Below, piece after piece: positions 6,419-12,770 of a stretch of 38,481 nucleotides of DNA. Each line of letters begins with the position of its first letter. The stretch's first letter is position 1. This stretch comes from CAZMIL01 sp964566425 (GTDB taxonomy: Bacteria; Patescibacteriota; Microgenomatia; UBA1406; GWC2-37-13): positions 1-38,481 of the forward strand of contig CAZMIL010000006.1 of NCBI GenBank assembly GCA_964566425.1. Reading direction: 5' to 3'. Made by a program: the position numbers and the translations under genes. The notes below the pieces were generated by a model. The model had not been told where the DNA came from. It saw only the letters and a list, made by a program, of their open reading frames with translations, and made no database searches.

Positions 6419-7459
6419 ATGGATAAGCAAGCCGGGTTGTCAGAAATAACCAAAGTCAAGGATAAACTTCACGCCGCACATCTGCCGGCGGAGTTAATGG
6501 AAAAAGCCTCGCAGCAAATCGAAAGAGTAATTTTAGGTCTTAGATATGGAGGGAACCTTTCCCAACTCGACATCACTGAGAAATATGTCGATTGGATTAC
6601 TGCTTTGCCTTGGGATGCCAAAAGCGAAGATAATTTAGATCTAAACAATGTTAAAAAAATTTTGGACAAAAACCACTACGGATTAGAAAAAATTAAACAG
6701 CGGGTTTATGAGTATCTATCAGTGCTTGCGCTACAGAAGAAAAATGGCGAAGTAACTTATCACGCTCCTTCACTTTTTTTTGTCGGCTTGGTCGGAACGG
6801 GTAAAACTACTTTTGCTATGTCTGTTGCCGAGGCTCTGGGAAGAAAATTTGTCAGAATTCCTTTCGGCGGAATTTCTTCTCCTTTGGACTTGCGGGGACA
6901 ATCGAAAGTGGCACCGGAAGCAGAGCCTGGTCTGATTATTCGCGGTCTGCGCAAGGCCGGCACGCGCAATCCTGTGATTCTCCTTGATGAACTGGATAGA
7001 ATCGCGCCTCCGGCTCGTGCGGCGATTATGGGAGTCTTAGTGGAGCTTTTAGATCCTGCCCAATCAGAAAATTTCAGCGATTATTTCATCGATTATCCTC
7101 TTGATCTTTCACAAGTTTTGTTCATCGCCACCGCTAACAATACCAATGATATCTCAACTGCTGTTCTCGATAGATTGGAGGTAATTCAAATGCCCTCCTA
7201 CACCGACAATGAGAAAATAGCCATAGCTAAAGATTATGTTCTTCCTCAATATTTGAAAAACGCCGGCTTAACATCCGAAAATTTGAAGTTTGACGACGCC
7301 GTGTGGTCTAAAATTACCCGCCCTCTCGGTTTTGACGCCGGCATGCGCACGTTGGAAAGAACGATTGAGGGGATTGTCCGCAGAACGGCTTATAAAATTA
7401 TCAGCGGTCAAGGCCAAAACTTTGTCGTCAACGAAACCAACCTGAAAGACTTTCTCTAG
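6419..7459 (+). CDS. Lon-like AAA+ ATPase without peptidase domain
   Basis: 346 aa matching the middle of Lon protease. The N-terminal 90 residues correspond to the helical neck (KYVDWITALPW, then KNHYGLEKIKQRVYEYLSV). The AAA+ core follows: Walker A GLVGTGKTT near residue 121, pore-region LDLRGQSKVAPEAEPG, Walker B VILLDELDR near 181, arginine finger in LDRLEVIQMP, sensor 2 in DAGMRTLERTI. The protein stops at NETNLKDFL, just where the Ser-Lys peptidase domain of Lon would begin, and the Lon substrate-binding N-domain is also missing. No peptidase remnant follows; the next gene starts 62 nt later. It should still bind and hydrolyse ATP, so an unfoldase, chaperone or Lon-hexamer modulator are the options. 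Its divergent position to groES fits a stress role. Confidence 0.9.
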   Translation: MDKQAGLSEITKVKDKLHAAHLPAELMEKASQQIERVILGLRYGGNLSQLDITEKYVDWITALPWDAKSEDNLDLNNVKKILDKNHYGLEKIKQRVYEYLSVLALQKKNGEVTYHAPSLFFVGLVGTGKTTFAMSVAEALGRKFVRIPFGGISSPLDLRGQSKVAPEAEPGLIIRGLRKAGTRNPVILLDELDRIAPPARAAIMGVLVELLDPAQSENFSDYFIDYPLDLSQVLFIATANNTNDISTAVLDRLEVIQMPSYTDNEKIAIAKDYVLPQYLKNAGLTSENLKFDDAVWSKITRPLGFDAGMRTLERTIEGIVRRTAYKIISGQGQNFVVNETNLKDFL

Positions 7460-7503
7460 TAAATCTAGAAACAAGTTCACAGAGGATTTTCTTGACCACA
7501 GTG

Positions 7504-7509
7504 TATAAT
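7504..7509 (+). promoter_or_regulatory. -10 box of the YibE/F gene
   Basis: TATAAT ends 12 nt before the ATG at 7522, giving a leader of about 6 nt. This argues for starting at 7522 and against an in-frame TTG at 7492, which lies upstream of the promoter. Confidence 0.55.
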
Positions 7510-7521
7510 AGAAGTTCATTT

Positions 7522-8598
7522 ATGTTTAAATGGCTACTGATCAATCTATTTCTCCTTTTTCTCTTGTTTATACCTCAGGGTGTACGCGCCCAAAGTGCAC
7601 AAATTACTCAACACAAAGATGTTGAGGCTTCGGTCAGGCGAATTATTGAGGAAAAAAAGAATTATCAAAAACTTGAACTTGAGATTACGACGGGCACAGA
7701 TAAGGGAAAACGAGTCATTGTAGAAAATGGTAATATAGCGGCCGGAAACCCAATCATTTATCAAGTCGGGGACAAAGTGATGATAGTAGAATCTCAAGCT
7801 CCCGGTGGAAAGAGCACGATCTATATCTCAAATTATATCCGCCGCGAGCCACTTTTCTTACTTTTTGCAGTCTTCGTTGTTCTAACAATTATTATCGGCC
7901 GGTTTAGAGGTCTGACCTCGCTATTGGGTATGTTTATATCCTTTTTGACTATTTTTGTATTCATTTTACCCAATATTCTTGCCGGTAATGATCCGATTCA
8001 AGTGGTGATGATCGCTTCGTTCTTTATTGTCCCAGTCACTTTCTATATTTCTCATGGTCTAAATAAAAAGACCACTGCCGCAATTGTTGGGACGTTGATT
8101 GCAATTTTAATTACTGCCGTTCTTGCAGCGGTTTTTATTCAAGTCACAAAGTTGACAGGTGGGGCTTCAGAGGAGGCAGTATATCTGAGACAGCTTATTC
8201 CGGGGCAGATTAACTTACGAGGGCTGCTTTTTGTCGGGATGATTGTCGCAACGTTAGGGATAGTAAACGATATCACGATATCTCAAGCTGCAATTGTTGC
8301 TCAGCTTAAAAAAACTTCCCCAGGCTTGAGTTTTAAAGAACTTTATTCGAAAACGATGACGATTGGACATGACCATATCGCTTCCATGGTTAACACTCTT
8401 ATTCTTGTATATACAGGAACAGCTTTACCGCTGCTTTTACTTTTTGTCAACAACCCCCATCCTTTTACAGAAATTGTTAATTACGAAATAGTAGCCCAGG
8501 AGATTGTAGCGACGTTAGTTACAAGTATAGGTTTAATTTTGGCTGTTCCTCTTTCAACAGCGATTGCTTCTTTCTTCTATTCGGGTGATAAGACTTGA
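7522..8598 (+). CDS. YibE/F-like membrane protein
   Basis: 358 aa. A cleavable signal peptide (MFKWLLINLFLLFLLFIPQG, cut near VRA-QS) leads an extracytoplasmic domain of about 90 residues, followed by about seven to eight membrane segments starting near residue 115. The signature GMIVATLGIVNDITISQAAI and the TIGHDHIASMVNTLILVYTG stretch are characteristic of the YibE/F family (Pfam PF07907), whose biochemical function is unknown and which is common in Firmicutes and other monoderm bacteria. The start was chosen for the signal peptide and the -10 box 12 nt upstream. It probably is a single-gene unit, converging with the YkuK-like gene after 12 nt. Confidence 0.88.
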   Translation: MFKWLLINLFLLFLLFIPQGVRAQSAQITQHKDVEASVRRIIEEKKNYQKLELEITTGTDKGKRVIVENGNIAAGNPIIYQVGDKVMIVESQAPGGKSTIYISNYIRREPLFLLFAVFVVLTIIIGRFRGLTSLLGMFISFLTIFVFILPNILAGNDPIQVVMIASFFIVPVTFYISHGLNKKTTAAIVGTLIAILITAVLAAVFIQVTKLTGGASEEAVYLRQLIPGQINLRGLLFVGMIVATLGIVNDITISQAAIVAQLKKTSPGLSFKELYSKTMTIGHDHIASMVNTLILVYTGTALPLLLLFVNNPHPFTEIVNYEIVAQEIVATLVTSIGLILAVPLSTAIASFFYSGDKT

Positions 8599-8610
8599 TT
8601 TATTGCAAAT

Positions 8611-9081
8611 TTATGTGTGCCGATCAGCTACTTTAGAAGCGCCAAATGAATCGGGTTTGATTTTGACTTCGTAGCCGCTGCCGCGAATCATGCCGGTTAC
8701 TTCTTGGATCAATTCTCTAGTATCACCATCTTTGCCGATATCGACATGGATTTGAATGTTATAACGCGAGATGCCGTTGGACTTGAAAAACGCAACAAAA
8801 CTTTCAGAAGTTTCTAAAGACATTATCGCTTCCTGATAAATTCTTTCTTTTAAAGAAATGGTCTTTCTGACCTGTTCCCTGCGCCAGAAATAGATTCCAC
8901 CGAAACCGACGTGATGGACGATAAAAGCAGTGATGAAATCGTAACCATTGCCTTTGATTTTTTGCGAATCGGTGCCGACAATAATCTGGTAACGGCCCTT
9001 GTGCGATTGCGACATATAGCGCGTGACTATCTCTTTGAGTCTATAGAGATCAACTTCTCCGTAGGTAGGACTGTGATACAT
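8611..9081 (-). CDS. YkuK-like RNase H-fold protein (DUF458)
   Basis: 156 aa, soluble. It matches the Bacillus YkuK/DUF458 family: the start MYHSPTYGEVDLYRLKEIV, IIVGTDSQK at residues 34-42, TAFIVHHVGFGGIYFWRREQ, IHVDIGKDGDTRELIQEVTG and the C-terminal KPDSFGASKVADRHT. The acidic residues in GTDSQ, HVDIG and VADR are placed as in an RNase H-like active site, so nuclease activity is plausible, but no role has been established for the family. It is divergent from the GT-C gene at 9156; an extended -10 lies 25 nt upstream. Confidence 0.9.
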   Translation of the reverse strand: MYHSPTYGEVDLYRLKEIVTRYMSQSHKGRYQIIVGTDSQKIKGNGYDFITAFIVHHVGFGGIYFWRREQVRKTISLKERIYQEAIMSLETSESFVAFFKSNGISRYNIQIHVDIGKDGDTRELIQEVTGMIRGSGYEVKIKPDSFGASKVADRHT

Positions 9082-9106
9082 ATAAAATCTTACTTTTGAA
9101 GATACA

Positions 9107-9115
9107 ATTCTAGCA
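9107..9115 (-). promoter_or_regulatory. extended -10 promoter of the YkuK-like gene
   Basis: TGC-TAGAAT on the minus strand (the hexamer 9112 to 9107) lies 25 nt before the ATG at 9081, giving a leader of about 19 nt without Shine-Dalgarno. Confidence 0.45.
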
Positions 9116-9136
9116 TAATTTTGATAATAATACCTG

Positions 9137-9145
9137 TGCTATAAT
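9137..9145 (+). promoter_or_regulatory. extended -10 promoter of the GT-C gene
   Basis: TGC-TATAAT with the hexamer at 9140-9145. An ATG at 9144 overlaps the hexamer itself and so cannot be on the transcript; the ATG at 9156, 10 nt downstream, is the likely start. Confidence 0.65.
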
Positions 9146-9155
9146 GATCGCATTC

Positions 9156-10601
9156 ATGAACCTAAAAAATTATCTTTTATTGATCATCGTTCTTGCCGGT
9201 TTACTCATTCGCCTCCAGAATTTTAATCTCGAGCCGATTGATGCGCAAACAATGCGTCAAACAGACACCAATAGCGTCGCCTACAACTTCGCTTTCACTA
9301 ACTCCAATATTCTCTATCCGCAAAATTTTCTGATTAGGCCGTCGGGTAATATTAACTCTTACTTTTTCCTCGAATTCCCGCTTTATGGATATATCATAGG
9401 AATTCTCTACAGGCTCTTTGGCTACCATATCGAATTAGCCCATCTGTTTAATCTTTTTCTCTATTTAATTGCCACCGGCTCAATGTATGTTTTTGTCAAA
9501 AAATTTATTGACGAGAAAACCGCCTTGTGGGCAGCTTTTTTTTACTCTTTTTCCCCCGCCTCTATTTTCTTTTTGGGTCACGCAGTCCATCCCGATAATT
9601 TTGCGGTTACTTTAACTCTCTTTGCGCTCGCGCTTTATGTTTTGTGGAAAGAAAAGACCAATGTTTGGCTATATATCATTAGCGTCCTGGCTCTAGCCTT
9701 TTCGATTAGTACTCGTCCCTTTAATGCTCTGATTATTCCGGCTTTCCTCTTTTTGGCCTGGATTTATAAAGCTGCTTGGTGGGAATATCCGTTGATCGCT
9801 TCTGGCGGTGTGGGATTTTATGAATTGTGGAAATCTTGGCAGGCGCGCTTTCCGGAAGCAAACAGTGAATGGGAAAACTGGATTTTGGAACATAAAAATC
9901 TGTTGCTGCAAAAAAGTTATCTCATTGACCGGCTGATTTTGAAAAATATTGTCGGCGAGGTTGTCGGCAAAACTATTTCTCTTTTTGCTGTGTTTGGAGG
10001 GATTACTTTTTTTATTAAAAGAAATAAAATTGTGGTCTTCTTATTGTTATGGATGATAGGGATCCCTTATTATTGGTACTTTGCACCTGACGGAAATGTT
10101 TATCACCAATATTATGCCGATGTCTATCTGGTCCCGATTATCATCACTGCTGCCTTGGGGGTTGCTTACTTTGTAGGGATTTTAAACAAAAAGTCCCCAA
10201 GATTTTTAACATGGGGATTAATTGCGGGAATAATAGCTGTTACGATTTATAATGGATATCGCACTAGTCAATATTACTTTGCTGTCAGCGTGCCACAAAA
10301 CAAACTCGAAATTGCTAAGGAAATCGCCAAGTATACTCCTACTAATGCAAAAATTGTTTATTTGGCAACTTTTGATGCGGCGCCGTTGTCGCTTGCTCGC
10401 CGTAAAGGTTGGATTCTTGGAGCATATCCTGATGTTGCACAAACAACTCAAGCAATCCTTGCTCTTAAACAAAACGGGGCAAATTATGCAGTCGCGGGAA
10501 AAGATAATACAAACCTGCCGGATAACGAATTAAAACTTCTCCGCGAACAAACCAATCTTATATATAAATCCCAGTGGGTAGAAATCTACAAATTTAAGTA
10601 G
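9156..10601 (+). CDS. polytopic GT-C (GT39/ArnT-like) glycosyltransferase
   Basis: 481 aa, about ten to twelve membrane segments and a C-terminal soluble tail of about 100 residues. The loop after helix 1 carries MRQTDTNSVAYNF (from residue 33), with the acidic residue at the position where GT-C enzymes hold their catalytic Asp. GHAVHPDNFAVTL near 145-157 resembles the second conserved loop of the PMT/GT39 group. GT-C enzymes move sugar from a polyprenyl-phosphate donor to an acceptor outside the membrane. Donor and acceptor here are unknown. The start was chosen for its promoter. The gene stands apart from the main glycan locus and ends 2 nt before tRNA-Ser on the other strand. Confidence 0.8.
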   Translation: MNLKNYLLLIIVLAGLLIRLQNFNLEPIDAQTMRQTDTNSVAYNFAFTNSNILYPQNFLIRPSGNINSYFFLEFPLYGYIIGILYRLFGYHIELAHLFNLFLYLIATGSMYVFVKKFIDEKTALWAAFFYSFSPASIFFLGHAVHPDNFAVTLTLFALALYVLWKEKTNVWLYIISVLALAFSISTRPFNALIIPAFLFLAWIYKAAWWEYPLIASGGVGFYELWKSWQARFPEANSEWENWILEHKNLLLQKSYLIDRLILKNIVGEVVGKTISLFAVFGGITFFIKRNKIVVFLLLWMIGIPYYWYFAPDGNVYHQYYADVYLVPIIITAALGVAYFVGILNKKSPRFLTWGLIAGIIAVTIYNGYRTSQYYFAVSVPQNKLEIAKEIAKYTPTNAKIVYLATFDAAPLSLARRKGWILGAYPDVAQTTQAILALKQNGANYAVAGKDNTNLPDNELKLLREQTNLIYKSQWVEIYKFK

Positions 10602-10603
10602 TG

Positions 10604-10690
10604 CGGAGAGGGTGGGATTCGAACCCACGAAGAGCTTGCGCTCTTAGCAGTTTTCAAGACTGCCGCACTAGTCCGCTATGCGACCTCTCC
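10604..10690 (-). tRNA. tRNA-Ser (UGA)
   Basis: 87 nt. Acceptor arms GGAGAGG/CCTCTCC pair fully; the anticodon loop CTTGAAA carries TGA; there is a long variable arm (AAGAGC/GCTCTT) as expected for class II tRNAs, and a T-loop TTCGAAT. Discriminator G. CCA is not encoded. It follows tRNA-Cys by 8 nt and probably shares its transcript. Confidence 0.95.
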
Positions 10691-10698
10691 AACCCAGG

Positions 10699-10770
10699 AG
10701 GCCCGGAGCGGAATCGAACCGCCGTATGAGGGTTTTGCAGACCCTTGCCTTACCACTTGGCTACCGAGCC
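10699..10770 (-). tRNA. tRNA-Cys (GCA)
   Basis: 72 nt. Acceptor GGCTCGG/CCGGGCC with one wobble pair; anticodon stem AGGGT/ACCCT closing loop CTGCAAA with GCA; T-loop TTCGATT; discriminator U as required for cysteine tRNA. CCA is not encoded. First gene of the Cys-Ser pair. Confidence 0.95.
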
Positions 10771-10778
10771 TAAATTAT

Positions 10779-10786
10779 GTTATATT
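10779..10786. promoter_or_regulatory. overlapping divergent -10 boxes, tRNA-Cys and Nudix
   Basis: Minus strand TATAAC (10784 to 10779) lies 8 nt before the tRNA-Cys 5' end, with a possible TTGAGG -35 at 10806 to 10801. Plus strand TATATT (10781-10786) lies 9 nt before the Nudix ATG at 10796. The two hexamers share four base pairs. Confidence 0.5.
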
Positions 10787-10795
10787 TTACCAGAT

Positions 10796-11224
10796 ATGCG
10801 CCTCAAATTCGAAACGTCAGCCGGCGGAATAATTTACAAAAAGGAGGATGAAAAAACTCTCTGGTTAATTACTCAGCACTCTCAACACAAAGGTTGGACC
10901 TTCCCAAAGGGATTAATCGGTGACAAAAATAAAGATGAGACTAAAGAAGCAGCCGCCCTCCGTGAAGTCCAAGAAGAAGGCGGCGTTAAAACAACAATTG
11001 TTGATCCCGAACCAATCACAGTCAACTATGCTTATCGCTTTGAGGACATCTTGGTTAAAAAAACCGTCTACTACTTTCTGATGGAATATGTTTCGGGTGA
11101 TCCGGCTAATCATGACTGGGAGGTTGCCGAAGCAAAATTTATCAGCGAAGACGAGATACAAAAAACTCTCTCCTTTAAAACCGATAAAGAAGCTTTCGAG
11201 AAAATTCTTCTTAAAATAAAATAA
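10796..11224 (+). CDS. Nudix hydrolase
   Basis: 142 aa, a single Nudix domain. The Nudix box is perfect: G-x5-E-x7-R-E-V-x-E-E-x-G-V in GDKNKDETKEAAALREVQEE followed by GGV, near residues 43-65. The metal-binding glutamates are all present. Enzymes of this family hydrolyse nucleoside diphosphates linked to another moiety; the HKGWTFPKGLI segment before the box resembles diadenosine polyphosphate hydrolases and related small Nudix proteins, but the substrate cannot be fixed. The start at 10796 was chosen because an upstream in-frame start at 10745 lies inside tRNA-Cys. Confidence 0.92.
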   Translation: MRLKFETSAGGIIYKKEDEKTLWLITQHSQHKGWTFPKGLIGDKNKDETKEAAALREVQEEGGVKTTIVDPEPITVNYAYRFEDILVKKTVYYFLMEYVSGDPANHDWEVAEAKFISEDEIQKTLSFKTDKEAFEKILLKIK

Positions 11225-11339
11225 TGATTTATTGTCTGCTTGATATATAAGATATAGGGGTATAGTATGAAAAATATAACTCTCCACGAACTATGCTCAT
11301 CGGGTTCTTAATGGGGATAAACAAGTTGGAATAAAACTT

Positions 11340-11837
11340 ATGGCGACTAACGCTTCGGACAAAAAAATTAAAATCGCGACGTTGGCGATAGCGTTAATCA
11401 CAATCGCTACATTTGTCTGGAGTGCAAATGTTATTTATAACCGAAACTTCAGAGTTAGTAAAACTCCGGGCATTTCCACAAGTAAGTTGATCGCCAAAGG
11501 AGATTTATTCGACGGCGTTATCACAAATATACGCAATGTGTCAAACGTGAAGTTTGGAACGAAGTTCCTAGGAGTCGGAGTATATGACAGAAATTGTGTT
11601 CAAGTAGGTGAAACAAGCACCGGTAACCCATTGATAAATTGTCATGCAGGGATAAAAACCGAAGAGTACGGACTTTTGGACTTTAACCATGTGCATGATT
11701 ACAATAAAAAACCTTGCATTGTTGCGGAGGAGGAAGTCGTAGTCAGAATTATTGACCGCAAAGGAAGGGCAAAAGTTCAGAGAGTTTCCACATTGTCCAA
11801 AAAGTCAGTCCAAGAAAAGGGGGAAATGACAAATTGA
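11340..11837 (+). CDS. membrane-anchored extracytoplasmic protein, unknown
   Basis: 165 aa. One N-terminal membrane segment (about residues 10-32) after a basic cytoplasmic tip, then an extracytoplasmic domain of about 130 residues. That domain contains three cysteines (in DRNCVQVG, LINCHAG and KKPCIVA) and an NHVHDYNKKPC segment whose histidines and cysteine could bind metal. I do not recognise a family. The upstream 115 nt contain TTGATA-N15-TATAGT (11240-11266) as a possible promoter, leaving a leader of about 65 nt, unusually long for this window. It overlaps the following DUF998 gene at TTGA and is probably in an operon with it. Confidence 0.7.
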   Translation: MATNASDKKIKIATLAIALITIATFVWSANVIYNRNFRVSKTPGISTSKLIAKGDLFDGVITNIRNVSNVKFGTKFLGVGVYDRNCVQVGETSTGNPLINCHAGIKTEEYGLLDFNHVHDYNKKPCIVAEEEVVVRIIDRKGRAKVQRVSTLSKKSVQEKGEMTN

Positions 11838-12505
11838 AAAGGAATTCTTTTAACAATACGAAATACCCGATGAGCAATTCTTCTACGACTAAAATCAAAG
11901 TGCTCGGTTTGATAGGCATATTAGGCGCCGCGGTATTTTTTGTTTCAATATTAATTTTGCAAATACTAGAACCTGAGATAAATTTATTTCACGGTTACGT
12001 CAGTAATTATGCAAATAGTCGCTATGGAATGCTTTTTACTCTGGGAATAGTAATTCACGGATTTGCTAATCTCGGAATTGCAGCCGGCATCAGCCTTGCG
12101 CTTCGTCGCTCAGTTCGTTCGGCTTGGACTCGCGCCGGATTAATCTTTTTTGCGCTTTCGGCAATCGGAACCATCCTTGCTGGATTCTTCCCCACCGACA
12201 TACCGGGTATAAAAACTGCAGTCGGAACAATACATACACTTATCGCTGCCGGTGGCTTCGTCGTTGAGCCGGTCGCCTTGGCTCTTCTTGTTTACGGATT
12301 TTCTAAAGAACCTTTGTGGAAATCCTATGTTCTTCCCACAGCGATATTTGTTTTTACTGGCACTGTTGCTCTGATATGGCTGGCAATATCTATCTATATA
12401 CATGCTGCTCCCGGCGCGGCCGAACGATTTGCGCTATCAATTTTTCTTCTTTGGGAAATTTCAACTGCCTGGCGACTCGCTAACTTTTCTTTTAGAAGCT
12501 CCTAG
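11834..12505 (+). CDS. DUF998 family membrane protein
   Basis: 223 aa, six membrane segments. Features typical of DUF998 (Pfam PF06197) are LFHGYVSNYANSRYGMLF near residues 53-70, ILAGFFPTDIPG near 115-126 and GTIHTLIAAGGFV near 131-143. The family is found in many bacteria and archaea, with no known function. The start used is a TTG overlapping the stop of the previous gene (TTGA). An ATG at 11870 is equally possible, giving 211 aa, and the first membrane segment begins only after it. Confidence 0.8.
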   Translation: MKRNSFNNTKYPMSNSSTTKIKVLGLIGILGAAVFFVSILILQILEPEINLFHGYVSNYANSRYGMLFTLGIVIHGFANLGIAAGISLALRRSVRSAWTRAGLIFFALSAIGTILAGFFPTDIPGIKTAVGTIHTLIAAGGFVVEPVALALLVYGFSKEPLWKSYVLPTAIFVFTGTVALIWLAISIYIHAAPGAAERFALSIFLLWEISTAWRLANFSFRSS

Positions 12506-12564
12506 GATTCTTTCTTTGAGTCAAACGGGGAAGCTTTTGAGCAGATTATTTTTAAAATAAAGTG

Positions 12565-12635
12565 AGCGGGTGAGGGGAATCGAACCCCCGGCTCATCCTT
12601 GGCAAGGACGCGTTGTACCACTCAACTACACCCGC
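12565..12635 (-). tRNA. tRNA-Gly (GCC)
   Basis: 71 nt. Acceptor GCGGGTG/CACCCGC; anticodon loop TTGCCAA with GCC; T arm CGGGG-GTTCGATT-CCCC. Discriminator U. CCA is not encoded. It follows tRNA-Phe by 9 nt. Confidence 0.95.
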
Positions 12636-12644
12636 ATTTCGCAG

Positions 12645-12717
12645 TGCTGAGGGTCGGAGTCGAACCGACATCTGAGGTTCTTCAGACCCCCGCCGTGACC
12701 ACCTTGGCTACCTCAGC
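12645..12717 (-). tRNA. tRNA-Phe (GAA)
   Basis: 73 nt. Acceptor GCTGAGG/CCTCAGC; anticodon stem GGGGT/ACCTC (one wobble) with loop CTGAAGA and anticodon GAA; T-loop TTCGACT; discriminator A. CCA is not encoded. Followed by tRNA-Gly. Confidence 0.92.
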
Positions 12718-12726
12718 TGAACTCAA

Positions 12727-12732
12727 ATTATA
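12727..12732 (-). promoter_or_regulatory. -10 box of the tRNA-Phe/Gly unit
   Basis: TATAAT on the minus strand lies 9 nt before the mature 5' end of tRNA-Phe, so the primary transcript would carry only about a 3-nt leader. No good -35 is visible. Confidence 0.55.
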
Positions 12733-12751
12733 TCATTTTTAATAAGACTTT

Positions 12752-12757
12752 TATAAA
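12752..12757 (+). promoter_or_regulatory. -10 box of the RnfD-FNR fusion gene
   Basis: TATAAA lies 13 nt before the ATG at 12771; the leader would be about 7 nt. Confidence 0.4.
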
Positions 12758-12770
12758 ATAGATTAAGACT

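Noticed and set aside
9144..9155. ATG at 9144 as the start of the GT-C gene
   Set aside because: It overlaps the TATAAT box itself, so it would not be on the transcript; the ATG at 9156 is used instead.
10745..10795. Upstream in-frame start for the Nudix protein
   Set aside because: The region is the 5' part of tRNA-Cys on the other strand and the extra residues do not look like the family.
11267..11311. 14-codon ORF (MKNITLHELCSSGS) in front of the exported protein as a leader peptide
   Set aside because: It is too short and has no run of regulatory codons or attenuator hairpins that I could see.
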